A stretch of 64,000 nt of DNA from Microbacterium sp. ABRD28 (GCF_003850245.1 NZ_CP031015.1:1922001-1986000); one strand, 5' to 3'; positions 8,395-21,120 are shown, counted from the stretch's first letter. Program-made: numbers and translations. Notes: generated from the letters alone by a model not told the origin.

Positions 8395-10848
8395 TCAGCG
8401 CACGACGGTGCCGACCGCTCCGACGACACCGTCGAGCGGCGTTCCCGACGCGTCGCGTCGTGCACCCGGCGCCGGCAGCTGTCGAACCGCACCGTCGGGA
8501 CCGACCGCCCGGGGGTCGGAACCGACCCAGGCCAGGCTCAAGGCGTCCTCGCCCCGGAGGAAGCGGTGCGCCCGCACCCCGCCGGTGCCGCGTCCCTTGG
8601 CGGGGTACTCCGTGAAGGCCGAGACCTTGGCCGATCCGGAGTCGGTGCCTGCCAGTGCTGTGGAGGCGCCCGCGACGGTGACCACCACGGCGTCGAAGGC
8701 CGAGCCGCCGACGACGAAGAACCCGATCGCCTCCACTCCTGTGGCCAGCCTGATCCCGGCCATCCCACCGGCGGCACGGCCCTGGGGTCGGACGGACGAC
8801 GCGTCGAAGCGCAGCAGCTGCGCGTCCGCGGCGACGAACACCAGCTCCGCTCCGTCGGGCGCGAGGGCGGCCCCGACGACGCGGTCACCGTCCTTGAGGG
8901 AGATGATCGCGACGTCGTGCTTTCCCGCGAGCTCGGAGGCGGCGACCCGCTTGACCACGCCCTGGGCGGTGCCGAGTGCGATGGGCGGATCGGACGCGAG
9001 GGGGACGAGGGCGACCACATGCTCGCCGCCGGTGAGCCCGAGGTACTGGTCGGCGCGGGTCCCCGCCGACAACTGCACCGAGTTCCCCGGAACGGAGGGC
9101 AGGTCGACCGGCGAGAAGCGGACGAGGCGTCCTGCGGTGGTGACCGCTCCCACGTCCCCGCGCGTCGTGGTGTCGACCGCGGAACGCACAGCGTCGTGCT
9201 TCGATCGGCGGGCCGGTGCGACGATACCGCCGCCCGGTGCCTCCGGCGTCCGCTCGGCGCGCACCATGCGTCCCGTCGCGGAGAGGAAGACCCGGCAAGG
9301 CGCGTCGGCGATCTGGAGGTCGACCGGACCCGCCGACTTCGACGACCGTGCCGCGACCGGACCGCCGTTCAGCAGCAGGGTCCGCCGTGGGGTGCCGAGC
9401 GCTTCGGCGGTGGCGTCCAGCTCGGCGGCGACCTGGGCCCGGAGCAAGGCCGGGTCGCCCAACAGCTCGACGAGGGCGTCGATCTCGGCCTTCAGGGCGT
9501 CGCGTTCGGCTTCCAACTCGATGCGCGAGAACTTCGTCAAGCGCCGCAGGCGCAGCTCCAGGATGTACTCGGCCTGCACCTGGGTGAGGTCGAAGACGTC
9601 CATGAGCCGGCCACGCGCCTGCTCCCCGTCGTCGGAGGTGCGGATCACCTGGATGACCTCGTCGATGTCGAGGATCGCGATGAGGAGACCTTCGACGAGG
9701 TGGAGGCGTTCGCGGCGGCGCGCAAGGCGATACTCGCTCCGTCGCGTGATCACGCGGATGCGGTGGTCCAGGTACACCCGGAGCATCTCGCGCAGCCCGA
9801 GCGTCTTCGGCTGGCCGTCGACGAGGGCGACGTTGTTGATGCCGAAGGAGTCCTCCAGCGGCGTCAGACGGTACAGCTGCTCGAGGACGGCGTTCGGGTC
9901 GAACCCGGTCTTCACGCCGATGACCAGACGCAGACCCTTCGTACGGTCGCTGAGATCGGTGACGTCGGAGATGCCCGTGAGCTTCTTGCTCGTGACGGCG
10001 TCCTTGATCTTCTCGATCACGCGCTCCGGACCCACGAGATACGGCAGCTCGGTGACGACGAGTCCCGTCCGGCGCGGACCGAGGCTTTCGATCGACACCT
10101 TCGCCCGGGTGCGGAACGACCCGCGTCCCGCGGCATAAGCGTCGCGGATGCCGTCGAGCCCGACGATGATCCCGCCGGAGGGCAGGTCGGGGCCGGGGAC
10201 GAACTCCATCAGCTCTTCGAGGGTCGCCTCGGGGTTCTCGAGCAGGTGCACGGCGGCGGCGACGACCTCGATGAGGTTGTGCGGGGCCATGTTGGTGGCC
10301 ATCCCCACCGCGATGCCCGATGCGCCGTTGACGAGCAGGTTGGGAAACGCAGCCGGAAGCACCTCCGGCTGCTGGAACTGGCCGTCGTAGTTGGGGATGA
10401 AGTCCACGACGTCTTCATCGAGGTCTGCGGTCATCGCCAGGGCCGGGGGAGCCAGGCGGGCCTCGGTGTACCGCGGAGCCGCGGGTCCGTCGTCGAGCGA
10501 GCCGAAGTTGCCGTGCCCGTCGACCAGAGGCACCCGCAGCGAGAAGGGCTGGGCCAGGCGCACGAGGGCGTCGTAGATCGGAGCGTCGCCGTGCGGGTGG
10601 AGTTTCCCCATCACCTCGCCGACGACCCGCGCGCTCTTGACGTGCCCGCGATCGGGCCGAAGCCCCATGTCGGCCATCTGGAAGAGGATGCGGCGCTGCA
10701 CGGGCTTCAATCCGTCGCGGGCGTCGGGCAGGGCGCGGGAGTAGATGACGGAGTAGGCGTACTCGAGGAACGACCCCTGCATCTCGACGGAGACGTCGAC
10801 GTCCTCGATGCGTTCGGTGGGCGTGGTGTCAGCGGGTGATGCGGGCAT
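8395..10848 (-). CDS. parC: DNA topoisomerase IV subunit A
   Basis: An 817-residue type IIA topoisomerase A subunit: the breakage-reunion domain carries the active-site Tyr127 in PRYTEARL, followed by a coiled tower and a C-terminal beta-pinwheel. No gyrase box (QRRGGxG) is visible, which supports topoisomerase IV. In the quinolone-contact segment [17 protein letters not shown] the usual serine is Ala89 while the acidic Asp93 is kept. The open frame extends far upstream, but ATG 10848 ([18 protein letters not shown]) gives the normal N terminus. It is convergent with parE and divergent from the phosphodiesterase gene. Confidence 0.88.
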   Translation of the reverse strand: MPASPADTTPTERIEDVDVSVEMQGSFLEYAYSVIYSRALPDARDGLKPVQRRILFQMADMGLRPDRGHVKSARVVGEVMGKLHPHGDAPIYDALVRLAQPFSLRVPLVDGHGNFGSLDDGPAAPRYTEARLAPPALAMTADLDEDVVDFIPNYDGQFQQPEVLPAAFPNLLVNGASGIAVGMATNMAPHNLIEVVAAAVHLLENPEATLEELMEFVPGPDLPSGGIIVGLDGIRDAYAAGRGSFRTRAKVSIESLGPRRTGLVVTELPYLVGPERVIEKIKDAVTSKKLTGISDVTDLSDRTKGLRLVIGVKTGFDPNAVLEQLYRLTPLEDSFGINNVALVDGQPKTLGLREMLRVYLDHRIRVITRRSEYRLARRRERLHLVEGLLIAILDIDEVIQVIRTSDDGEQARGRLMDVFDLTQVQAEYILELRLRRLTKFSRIELEAERDALKAEIDALVELLGDPALLRAQVAAELDATAEALGTPRRTLLLNGGPVAARSSKSAGPVDLQIADAPCRVFLSATGRMVRAERTPEAPGGGIVAPARRSKHDAVRSAVDTTTRGDVGAVTTAGRLVRFSPVDLPSVPGNSVQLSAGTRADQYLGLTGGEHVVALVPLASDPPIALGTAQGVVKRVAASELAGKHDVAIISLKDGDRVVGAALAPDGAELVFVAADAQLLRFDASSVRPQGRAAGGMAGIRLATGVEAIGFFVVGGSAFDAVVVTVAGASTALAGTDSGSAKVSAFTEYPAKGRGTGGVRAHRFLRGEDALSLAWVGSDPRAVGPDGAVRQLPAPGARRDASGTPLDGVVGAVGTVVR

Positions 10849-10909
10849 GGCGATGGGGTTCCAAGACGGAGCGGGGGAGCCGCCGGCGGGGTGTGCCAGA
10901 CTGGCCCGG

Positions 10910-12034
10910 GTGACCGTCAGCCTACCGTCGGACCCGCCCGGTGCCCGGCGCCTCACCGGGGTCGTGCCGGAGTTGATCGCGGCGCTCAGGGGCGCATCCG
11001 ACCAGTGGGCCCCCGCGCGAAGCGCGATCGTCTGCGTGGTCGACGGTCTCGGAGCCCACAATCTGCGAGCCCGCAGCGGTCACGCGCGGTATCTCGCGGC
11101 GGCGATGTCGAAGAAGGATGTCGCGCGGACCGTGTTCCCCACCACCACCGCCGCTGCGCTCACGAGTCTGCTGACGGGGACCGAGCCGGGTACCCACGGC
11201 ATCGTCGGCTACCGCGCCTTCGTCCCCGACACCGGCGAGGTTCTCAATCAGCTCCGTGGGTGGGACACGCACGGACTGCCGGTGAGCTGGCAGCGCGCTG
11301 CGCCTCTCTTCGGCCGGGAAGCCGAAGCCGGCCGGCCGACGTTCTTCGTCTCCAAGCCCGAGTACACCGGCACGGGGTTCACCGAGGCGACGCTGCGCGG
11401 TGCGGTGGCGGTCCCGGCCGAGGACTTCTCCGACCGGGTCGACCTCGCCGTCGACCTTGCGGCCCGGCATCCGGGCGCCCTCATCTATCTCTACACACCG
11501 GAGCTCGACGGGATCGGACATCGTCGCGGATGGGAATCCGACGAGTGGACGATCGGGCTGGAGGACGTCGACGCCGCGCTCGCGCGGCTCGGCGGAGCGC
11601 TGCCGGGCGACGTGGGGGCGATCGTCACCGCCGACCACGGGATGGTCGACGTTCCCCGGCACCGGCATCGCCTTCTGGTCGAGGGGAGCCCCCTGCTGGA
11701 GGGTGTGGCACAGATCGGCGGCGAACCCCGGATGCTTCATCTGTACGCCGACCCGGGGACCGCCGATGACGTCGCCGACGCGTGGCGGGCAGCGGAGTCC
11801 CCCCACGCGTGGGTCCTCACGAGGGACGAGGCTGTCGCGAGCGGCCTGTTCGGTGACGTCGATCCCGTCGTGCGGCCGCGCATCGGCGACGTCCTCGTCG
11901 CCGCGCGCGGGGCCACGGCGTACTACGACGACCGGGACGCCGAACGCACCGGTCAGCAGATGGTGGGCCAGCACGGCTCGCTCACCGACGCCGAGCGGAT
12001 CGTTCCGCTCATCCGCCTCGGCGCGTTCGCCTGA
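10910..12034 (+). CDS. Alkaline-phosphatase-superfamily phosphodiesterase
   Basis: A 374-residue protein of the nucleotide pyrophosphatase/phosphodiesterase type. Metal-site motifs are in order: Asp45 in [10 protein letters not shown], the threonine nucleophile in [15 protein letters not shown] (about residue 79), the [13 protein letters not shown] segment [24 protein letters not shown], and the final GQHGSL. The long frame begins inside parC, but GTG 10910 gives the expected N terminus with no parC overlap. There is no signal peptide. The substrate (a nucleotide or a lipid phosphodiester) is not predictable. Confidence 0.83.
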   Translation: MTVSLPSDPPGARRLTGVVPELIAALRGASDQWAPARSAIVCVVDGLGAHNLRARSGHARYLAAAMSKKDVARTVFPTTTAAALTSLLTGTEPGTHGIVGYRAFVPDTGEVLNQLRGWDTHGLPVSWQRAAPLFGREAEAGRPTFFVSKPEYTGTGFTEATLRGAVAVPAEDFSDRVDLAVDLAARHPGALIYLYTPELDGIGHRRGWESDEWTIGLEDVDAALARLGGALPGDVGAIVTADHGMVDVPRHRHRLLVEGSPLLEGVAQIGGEPRMLHLYADPGTADDVADAWRAAESPHAWVLTRDEAVASGLFGDVDPVVRPRIGDVLVAARGATAYYDDRDAERTGQQMVGQHGSLTDAERIVPLIRLGAFA

Positions 12035-12049
12035 GCGGTGCCGCGCGTA

Positions 12050-13093
12050 TCAGTCGTCGCCGCGTGCGCCGAAGACGATCTCGTCCCAGGAGGGCATCGA
12101 CGTGCGTCCCTTGCGGCGTCCCGCGGCCTCGGCGACCTGCGTCGCCGACGGACCCCTGTCGGACGGAACGCTCTCGTCGGAGGGCTCGGGCCCATCGCCG
12201 TACCCCGGCTCGAGGGCGTCGAAGAGTGCGACGGGCTGCGATGACGTCGTGCGCTCTCGCGCCTCCTCCGCGCCGGGAAGGGGTTCCCGCTGGCCACGAC
12301 GACGACGCAGGGCTTCGAGCAGGTCGGCGGTCTCCGCGGAGGTGACCGCCGGTTCGGTCGCCCGCTTGATCGCGGCCTGCTGGACGGCCGGCGCGACCGG
12401 TGCGGGGATCTCGGGGTGCTCGAGGTCGGCCTCCGGCGGGCGACGGGGCCCGAAGGCGCCGCTGTCGAAGCGCGAGTCGTCCTTGGCGGGGGCGGTGTCG
12501 AGGGCCCGCAGGCGTGGGATCAGTCCTTCGGGGAGCGAACCCTGACGCGACAGCTGGATCGCGTCGGCATTCAAGGGCGAGAGGGTGCTGCGGCGGGGAT
12601 CGAAGCTCCACCGCGCATCATGGTCGACGCTGTTGGCGGTGAACTCGAGCTTGACGATCCATCCCGAGGGCTCCTTCCAGCTCGTCCACCGTTCGCCGAC
12701 CGCGCCGGCTTCGTGGAGCTTGCCGCGCACGGCTGCTCCGAACGTGGGGTGCGCGTCGTGCTCGAGCTGACCGCCCAGCAGCACCGGCACAGCGAGAGCC
12801 TGACCGACGACGTGCTCGCGCTCGGCGAGCACCGGTCCTTCGAAGCGGGCCACGTCTTCCACGCGGCAGCCCAGCAGCGTCGCCACCTCGGTCGTCGATA
12901 GCCCGGCACGGATGTGCGACTGGATCTCGCGAGGGCTGGGGCGAGCGGCCTGGCCGTCGTGGTCGCGGTCGCGTCGCGTGCGGCGCAGCTCGTTGCGCAG
13001 CACCTCATCGACGGGCAGCGAGAACCGGTCGCCCGATTCGGTCGCGAGGACGAGTCTGTCGTCCTCGGTTCCGATCACCTTGAGCTGTTCCAT
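12050..13093 (-). CDS. sepH: Septation protein SepH (DUF3071)
   Basis: A 347-residue protein. The N-terminal DUF3071 domain (MEQLKVIGTEDDRLVLATESGD) contains a helix-turn-helix-like stretch (REIQSHIRAGLSTTEVATLLG), followed by a low-complexity, acidic and basic C-terminal tail. SepH in Streptomyces and Mycobacterium stimulates FtsZ assembly at the division site. I start it at ATG 13093 because GGAGAGG is 8 nt upstream; the frame extends to 13126 without such a site. Genes on both sides are on the other strand, so it is monocistronic. Confidence 0.9.
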   Translation of the reverse strand: MEQLKVIGTEDDRLVLATESGDRFSLPVDEVLRNELRRTRRDRDHDGQAARPSPREIQSHIRAGLSTTEVATLLGCRVEDVARFEGPVLAEREHVVGQALAVPVLLGGQLEHDAHPTFGAAVRGKLHEAGAVGERWTSWKEPSGWIVKLEFTANSVDHDARWSFDPRRSTLSPLNADAIQLSRQGSLPEGLIPRLRALDTAPAKDDSRFDSGAFGPRRPPEADLEHPEIPAPVAPAVQQAAIKRATEPAVTSAETADLLEALRRRRGQREPLPGAEEARERTTSSQPVALFDALEPGYGDGPEPSDESVPSDRGPSATQVAEAAGRRKGRTSMPSWDEIVFGARGDD

Positions 13094-13368
13094 GCGAACG
13101 CCTCTCCGACTCAGCAGTGCCGCCATGGTGTCACAGGGACGCCCCGGGGCCGGGAATATCGTGCGCGTGGCGCATGTTCCGGTGGGTGATCGTCGCCCCC
13201 TCGCGCCTGGGGCGGCATCCGATCACCCGCAGGCGTGCCCAGAGCGTCCGAACCGGGCGCCGCGGCGCCGGATGCGGCATTTGCGAAATGCCCACCGGTC
13301 ATGCAAACTATGGCCGCCTGTTCAGGCCAGGTGCACCCGAGAATCACCGGAAGTAGAGATCCCCCCGC

Positions 13369-13662
13369 ATGGCAACCGACTACGACGCCCCCCGCAAGAC
13401 CGAAGACGACAGCGAGTCGATCGAGGCGCTCAAGGAGCGTGTCCCCGACAAGATGTCCGGTTCGGTGGACGTCGAGGACGCCGACAACCCCTCGGGCTTC
13501 GAACTGCCCGGCGCCGACCTGTCCGATCTCGAGCTGGACGTGGTCGTGCTTCCCCCCCAGGAGGACGAGTTCACCTGCATGAACTGCTTCCTGGTCAAGC
13601 ACCGCTCTCAGCTGGACCACGAGGGCGGCGACGGACCGATCTGCCGGGAGTGCGCGGCGTAA
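13369..13662 (+). CDS. DUF4193 zinc-binding protein
   Basis: A 97-residue conserved actinobacterial protein: an acidic N-terminal half and a C-terminal zinc ribbon formed by CMNC and CREC. The family (DUF4193) is small, widespread and of unknown role. The last 68 bp overlap the end of the convergent DUF3093 gene. The 275 bp upstream, back to sepH, contain no other gene I can see. Confidence 0.88.
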   Translation: MATDYDAPRKTEDDSESIEALKERVPDKMSGSVDVEDADNPSGFELPGADLSDLELDVVVLPPQEDEFTCMNCFLVKHRSQLDHEGGDGPICRECAA

Positions 13663-14146
13663 CCGGCTCGGCGTCCCCGCGTCGCGCCCGCTCGATCGCA
13701 GCGATCAGGCGGTCGGGCGTGCGGGTCGAGACCACCCACACCGGCACCGGGTCGTCGGGGTCTTCGAGCGGGATGACCACAACCGGATCGATCCCCCCGC
13801 GGATGAGATGCCACGCCCGGGGGTGCAGCTCCACGCCGCGCTTGCGACGGGCTTCCTCGCCGGTGAACCCCTCGGCCTCGCCGAGGTGACGCACCTCGAT
13901 GCGGGCCCGCCCGGCCCGCAGCATCCCGTCGCCGACCTCCACCACCGGCGAGGCGGCGACCAGCGCGACGACGATGAGCGCCGCGACCGCCGCGCCGACG
14001 ATCAGGGCGAGTGTCGGATCGACGGGAGTGAACACCAGGGCCGCCATCGGTCCGCACAGGGCGGCGGCCACCAGCAGCCACAGGCTCGGACCCAGTCTTT
14101 CGCGGTAGAGCACCGCCTGCTCGCCGCTGCGGCGTGGCTCTGACAT
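13595..14146 (-). CDS. DUF3093 membrane protein
   Basis: A 183-residue protein with two adjacent membrane helices near the N terminus (LWLLVAAALCGPMAALVF and LALIVGAAVAALIVVALVA), then a soluble domain including RHPRAWHLI-like and VWVVSTRTPDRLIAAIE motifs typical of DUF3093. Function unknown. Next to dut in many actinobacteria. I start it at ATG 14146; ATG 14152 is an alternative, and the frame upstream of that lies antisense to dut. It diverges from dut and its 3' end overlaps the DUF4193 gene. Confidence 0.85.
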   Translation of the reverse strand: MSEPRRSGEQAVLYRERLGPSLWLLVAAALCGPMAALVFTPVDPTLALIVGAAVAALIVVALVAASPVVEVGDGMLRAGRARIEVRHLGEAEGFTGEEARRKRGVELHPRAWHLIRGGIDPVVVIPLEDPDDPVPVWVVSTRTPDRLIAAIERARRGDAEPVTPRTPGRSVRRRPRGPAESGA

Positions 14147-14164
14147 GTGCATTACCCTCGTTGC

Positions 14165-14617
14165 GTGACTGAAACCGTGGACGTCCTCATTATCGCCCCC
14201 GACGTTCCGGCCTACTCCCACCCCGGCGATGCGGGTGCGGATCTGGTGTCCGCGGAGGCCGTGCGCCTGGAGCCCGGGCAGCGCGCCCTCGTCGGCACCG
14301 GCGTGCGGATCGCCCTCCCGGAGGGCTTCGCCGCCTTCGTGGTGCCTCGCAGCGGACTGGCCGCGAAGCACGGCATCACCATCGTCAACTCGCCGGGCAC
14401 CGTCGACGCGGGATACCGCGGCGAGATCAAGGTCGCCCTGCTGAACACCGACCGCGACACCGCGTTCGAGATCGCACCCGGCGACCGGATCGCCCAGCTC
14501 ATCGTGATGCCCGTCACCCGGGCCGCGTTCGTGCCGGTCGACGACCTCCCCGACAGCGTCCGCGGCGCCGGGGGGTTCGGTTCGACCGGCTACCAGAAGG
14601 ACGGAGCGACGGCATGA
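14165..14617 (+). CDS. dut: dUTP diphosphatase
   Basis: A 150-residue trimeric-type dUTPase with all five motifs in order: DAGADL, PRSGLA, GTVDAGYRGE, GDRIAQLI and the C-terminal GAGGFGSTG that closes over the active site. It hydrolyses dUTP to dUMP and pyrophosphate, keeping uracil out of DNA. I start it at GTG 14165 (VTETVDVLI). It overlaps the DUF3710 gene by 4 bp and begins a three-gene operon. Confidence 0.95.
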   Translation: MTETVDVLIIAPDVPAYSHPGDAGADLVSAEAVRLEPGQRALVGTGVRIALPEGFAAFVVPRSGLAAKHGITIVNSPGTVDAGYRGEIKVALLNTDRDTAFEIAPGDRIAQLIVMPVTRAAFVPVDDLPDSVRGAGGFGSTGYQKDGATA

Positions 14618-15210
14618 CCGACGCCACACCGCAGAACTCGCCCAAGAGCGCACCTGCCGATCGGGCGACCGAGGGGCCGTTCGACGAGGCGGAGGCCAAT
14701 CCAGTCCGCCCCTACATCGATCTCGGAGGCATCAAGGTCCTCCCGCGGGAGGGTCTGAACCTGCGCCTGGAGGTGGAGGAGCAGACCAAGCGCATCGTCG
14801 CCGTAGGTCTGGACTACGCCGACTCGACGCTGCAGATCCAGCCGTTCGCCGCACCCCGGTCGGCGGGGCTGTGGGAGGAGACGCGCGAGCAGATCCGTCA
14901 GCAGATCCGACAGCAGGGCGGGCGCGTCGAAGAGCGGGAGGGCCCGCTCGGACCCGAGCTGCTCGCCGAGGTGCCCGTGGTGGCAGGACCGGACGGGGGA
15001 GCGGGCAAGCGCATCGCCCGCTTCGTCGGCGTCGACGGGCCGCGTTGGTTCCTGCGCGGGGTGATCGGCGGGGCGGCTGCGGCCGACGTCGATGCCGCGG
15101 CGAAGATCGAGGACCTCTTCCGCTCCATCGTCGTGGTCCGCGGAACGTCGCCGATGCCGCCGCGCGATCTCATCCCCCTCCGCATGCCTGCCACACCGGG
15201 TACGGCGTGA
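14614..15210 (+). CDS. DUF3710 protein
   Basis: A 198-residue soluble protein matching the DUF3710 family, which follows dut in many actinobacteria. Visible features are GGIKVLPREGLNLRLEVEEQTKRIVAV near the start and GVDGPRWFLRGVIGG in the C-terminal half. The biochemical role is unknown. It overlaps dut (ATGA) and the DUF3159 gene (GTGA) by 4 bp each, so translation is probably coupled. Confidence 0.88.
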   Translation: MTDATPQNSPKSAPADRATEGPFDEAEANPVRPYIDLGGIKVLPREGLNLRLEVEEQTKRIVAVGLDYADSTLQIQPFAAPRSAGLWEETREQIRQQIRQQGGRVEEREGPLGPELLAEVPVVAGPDGGAGKRIARFVGVDGPRWFLRGVIGGAAAADVDAAAKIEDLFRSIVVVRGTSPMPPRDLIPLRMPATPGTA

Positions 15211-15986
15211 GCGACAGCTCGACGGGCGTCCACGCCCCCGACCCCGAACCCGCGCCCGGAGCCGGGGATCAGCGTGCCTCCGACCTCCTGGGCGCCGCCC
15301 TCGGGGGAGCGGCCAAGCGCGCGGGTCTCGATCCCACCCAGCAGGCCAGCACCGGACGTGTCGTCTGGTCGGCGATGGGCGGCTGGCGCGGAGTGCTCGA
15401 ATCTGTCCTGCCGAGCCTGACGTTCATCCTCACCTACACCCTCGTGCCCGGCGATACGCGGGAGAAGCTGATTCCGGCGCTCGTGGTCTCGGTGGGGATC
15501 GCGGCGGTGTTCACGATCGTGCGTCTGGTGCAGAAGTCGCCTCCCTCGGCGGCGATCGGCGGACTGGTCGCAGCGGGCGTCGCGGCGGGACTGGCACTGA
15601 TCACCGGGAACCCCTCCGACAACTTCATCCCCGGCTTCATCACCAACGCGATCTACGGTTCGGCGCTGCTGATCTCCGCACTCGTCGGATGGCCGATCAT
15701 CGGGCTCGCCGTGGGCTTCCTCGTCGGCGAGGGGACGCGGTGGCGTATGGACCGTCGCAAGCGGCGGGCGTTCTTCTGGCTCACCATCGCGTGGGCCTCC
15801 CTGTTCGCGGCGCGTCTGGCCGTGCAGTTCCCCATCTACCTGTCCTCCCTGGACGAGAGCCAGCGCGACAGCGCGGTGGCGCTGCTGGGAACGCTCAAGC
15901 TCGCGATGGGCATTCCCCTCTTCGCTCCGCTGCTCGCGGTGACCTGGCTGGTGGTGCGCGCCCTCTATCCCCCCGCTCCCAAGTGA
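15207..15986 (+). CDS. DUF3159 membrane protein
   Basis: A 259-residue protein with a soluble N-terminal tail of about 50 residues and then about six membrane helices, including FILTYTLVPGDTREKLIPALVVSV and LLISALVGWPIIGLAVGFLVGEG. It fits the DUF3159 family, a conserved dut-operon companion in actinobacteria with no known function. The GTG start overlaps the previous stop by 4 bp. It is the last gene of the dut operon. Confidence 0.87.
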   Translation: MSDSSTGVHAPDPEPAPGAGDQRASDLLGAALGGAAKRAGLDPTQQASTGRVVWSAMGGWRGVLESVLPSLTFILTYTLVPGDTREKLIPALVVSVGIAAVFTIVRLVQKSPPSAAIGGLVAAGVAAGLALITGNPSDNFIPGFITNAIYGSALLISALVGWPIIGLAVGFLVGEGTRWRMDRRKRRAFFWLTIAWASLFAARLAVQFPIYLSSLDESQRDSAVALLGTLKLAMGIPLFAPLLAVTWLVVRALYPPAPK

Positions 15987-15990
15987 TACA

Positions 15991-16012
15991 TTTATCTTGA
16001 CATCGAGATAAA
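15991..16012. promoter_or_regulatory. Palindromic operator overlapping a -35-like TTGACA
   Basis: Seven-base arms TTTATCT and AGATAAA flank an imperfectly symmetric centre TGACATCG. It is AT-rich in a very GC-rich sequence and lies about 110 bp before the acnA start. It contains TTGACA, a consensus -35. This looks like the operator of a MarR- or TetR-sized dimeric regulator; I cannot name the protein. A second small inverted repeat, AAGGC-TC-GCCTT, follows near 16029-16040. Confidence 0.6.
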
Positions 16013-16120
16013 TTGAGCGTTGCGGGCTAAGGCTCGCCTTGCTAGCCGCCACACCGACGGCCAGCGAAGATGGGGATGCGGGGACTGCTCGCGTCCTCGC
16101 GGCCGACGAAGGAGACAGAC

Positions 16121-18943
<2,823 letters not shown>

Positions 18944-18959
18944 GCACCGCGGACCATGC

Positions 18960-18987
18960 GCCCGGCCGGCGTCGAAACCGGCCGGGC
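18960..18987 (+). terminator. Terminator after acnA
   Basis: A 10-bp perfect GC-rich stem (18960-18969 pairing with 18978-18987) with an 8-nt loop, 17 bp after the acnA stop. No T tract follows. Confidence 0.7.
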
Positions 18988-19085
18988 GCTTCCGCGTCGC
19001 CCCGCCCCGGGCGGCGTTAGACTCGCACCACGCGCATCCGTCTCCTCGACCCGGGGACGACGGATCGCCCGGCGAAAGGAGACCT

Positions 19086-21044
19086 GTGGCGATCCTCGAC
19101 ACGATCTCGAACCCTCGTGATCTCGACGGGCTCAGCATCGAGCAGCTCAACGAACTGGCCGCGGAGATCCGCGCCTTCCTGGTCGAGAATGTCTCCCGCA
19201 CGGGCGGGCATCTGGGACCCAATCTCGGGGCGGTGGAGCTCACGATCGCGCTGCACCGGGTCTTCGACTCCCCGCAGGATCCGGTGATCTTCGACACCGG
19301 GCATCAGTCCTACGTGCACAAGCTCCTCACCGGTCGGCAGGACTTCTCGGGGCTGCGTTCGCGCGGCGGCCTGGCAGGCTACCCACAGCGTTCCGAGAGC
19401 GTCCACGACGTCGTGGAGTCCTCCCACGCGTCCAGCTCGCTCAGCTGGGCTGACGGCGTCTCGCGGGCGCTCAGTCGCACCGGCCGCCGGGATCGTCACG
19501 TGGTGGCCGTCGTCGGGGACGGGTCGCTCACGGGCGGCATGACGTGGGAGGCCCTGAACAACATCACGGACGACAACGACCGGAACCTGGTCATCATCGT
19601 CAATGACAACGGACGATCGTACGCTCCGACGATCGGCGGGATGGCGCGATTCCTCAACCGTGTCCGCACGACGGAGGGGTACGAGACGCTTGCGCGCGGC
19701 TCGGCCGACCTGTTCCGCCGTCTCGGGCCCGCCGCCCGCGCTCTGTACCGCGGCGTCCGCGGCGGCACCCACGGCTTCCTCGCGCGCTTCATCAACAACG
19801 AGGCGTTGTATTCCAATCTCGACATCAAGTACCTCGGACCCGTCGACGGGCACGATCTCGAGGCGATGATCGAAACGCTCGAGCTGGCGAAGGCGCACGG
19901 CGCACCGGTGATCGTCCACGCCATCACCGAGAAGGGCCGGGGCTACGAGCCGGCCCGCAACGACGTCGCCGACCAGTTCCACGCCGTGGGCCGCATCGAC
20001 CCGGTGACCGGTGAGCCGCTGGGCGGCGGTTCGGGAACGGCCTGGACCGACGTCTTCGCCGAGGAGCTCGTGGCCGTGGGCGAGGAGCGTCCCGAGATCA
20101 TCGGGATGACCGCGGCCATGCTGCGTCCGACCGGCATGCTGCCGTTCGCGCAGCGATTCCCCGACCGCGTCTACGACGTCGGCATCGCCGAGCAGCACGC
20201 CGCAGCATCCGCCGCGGGTCTCGCATTCGGCGGTCTGCATCCGGTCGTGGCCATCTACGCGACGTTCATGAACCGCGCGTTCGATCAGGTGATGATGGAT
20301 GTCGCGCTGCACCGCGCGGGCGTCACATTCGTCCTCGACCGGGCGGGCGTCACCGGTCCCGATGGACCGAGCCACCACGGGATGTGGGATCTGGCGATGC
20401 TCCAGATCGTGCCGCACATCCGCATCGCCGCGCCACGCGACGCCGAGCGGCTCCGGGAGGAGTTCCGAGAGGCCGTGGCGGTGGAGGATGCTCCGACGGT
20501 GATCCGTTTCCCCAAGGGGAGCGTCAGCCCCGACCTGCCCGCTGTCGAACGACTGGCGGACGGCGTCGACGTCCTGTCGCGCTCGGAGGCGCAGGACGTC
20601 CTCATCATCGGCATCGGGCCGATGGCACACCTCGCGATGGATGTCGCGGATCGCCTCGGCGCACAGGGCATCGGGGCCACGGTCATCGATCCGCGCTGGG
20701 TCGTTCCCGTGCAGCCTTCGATCGTGGACCTCGCCGCGTCTCACCGCCTCGTCATCACCATCGAAGACGGAATCCGCGTCGGCGGAATCGGAACGCGTGT
20801 TCGCCAGGTGCTTCGGGAGTCGGGCATCGACACGGCGGTGGATGAGCTGGGCCTGCCTGATGAGTTCATCGACCACGCCAGCCGGGAGCAGATTCTGGAG
20901 GATGCGGGGCTGACCGCGGCGAAGATCGCGCAGGACGTCGTCTCACAGGTACTCGGCACCCGCATCCCGGTCGCGCGTCCGAGCGGGGACGACGGGTCGC
21001 TCTGGCTTGCCGAGCCTGCCCGGCTCAGCGACGCGGAGAAGTGA
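19086..21044 (+). CDS. dxs: 1-deoxy-D-xylulose-5-phosphate synthase
   Basis: A 652-residue thiamine-diphosphate enzyme that joins pyruvate and glyceraldehyde 3-phosphate, the entry step of the MEP isoprenoid pathway. Visible: GGHLGPNLGAVELTIALH, the DTGHQSYVHK substrate segment, the ThDP motif GDGSLTGGMTWEALNNI, and the transketolase-like central domain with YDVGIAEQHAA. GTG 19086 has GAAAGGAG directly upstream; the longer frame runs back into acnA and is a shadow. It is followed by a strong bidirectional terminator. Confidence 0.96.
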   Translation: MAILDTISNPRDLDGLSIEQLNELAAEIRAFLVENVSRTGGHLGPNLGAVELTIALHRVFDSPQDPVIFDTGHQSYVHKLLTGRQDFSGLRSRGGLAGYPQRSESVHDVVESSHASSSLSWADGVSRALSRTGRRDRHVVAVVGDGSLTGGMTWEALNNITDDNDRNLVIIVNDNGRSYAPTIGGMARFLNRVRTTEGYETLARGSADLFRRLGPAARALYRGVRGGTHGFLARFINNEALYSNLDIKYLGPVDGHDLEAMIETLELAKAHGAPVIVHAITEKGRGYEPARNDVADQFHAVGRIDPVTGEPLGGGSGTAWTDVFAEELVAVGEERPEIIGMTAAMLRPTGMLPFAQRFPDRVYDVGIAEQHAAASAAGLAFGGLHPVVAIYATFMNRAFDQVMMDVALHRAGVTFVLDRAGVTGPDGPSHHGMWDLAMLQIVPHIRIAAPRDAERLREEFREAVAVEDAPTVIRFPKGSVSPDLPAVERLADGVDVLSRSEAQDVLIIGIGPMAHLAMDVADRLGAQGIGATVIDPRWVVPVQPSIVDLAASHRLVITIEDGIRVGGIGTRVRQVLRESGIDTAVDELGLPDEFIDHASREQILEDAGLTAAKIAQDVVSQVLGTRIPVARPSGDDGSLWLAEPARLSDAEK

Positions 21045-21082
21045 TGATCGCCGGGATCTGACGAACCCGGCGTCCGGACGCA

Positions 21083-21120
21083 CGACGAAGGCCCCCAGCG
21101 TGAGCCGGGGGCCTTCGTCG
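21083..21120. terminator. Bidirectional terminator between dxs and the beta-oxidation genes
   Basis: A perfect 14-bp stem, 21083-21096 (CGACGAAGGCCCCC) with 21107-21120, and a 10-nt loop. It sits between convergent genes, 38 bp after dxs and 13 bp after the fadJ-like stop, so it should stop both. Confidence 0.88.

Noticed and set aside
16021..16046. DtxR/IdeR iron box before acnA
   Set aside because: AAGGC-TC-GCCTT is symmetric but matches the 19-bp TTAGGTTAGCCTAACCTAA consensus poorly. It is left as an unnamed inverted repeat.
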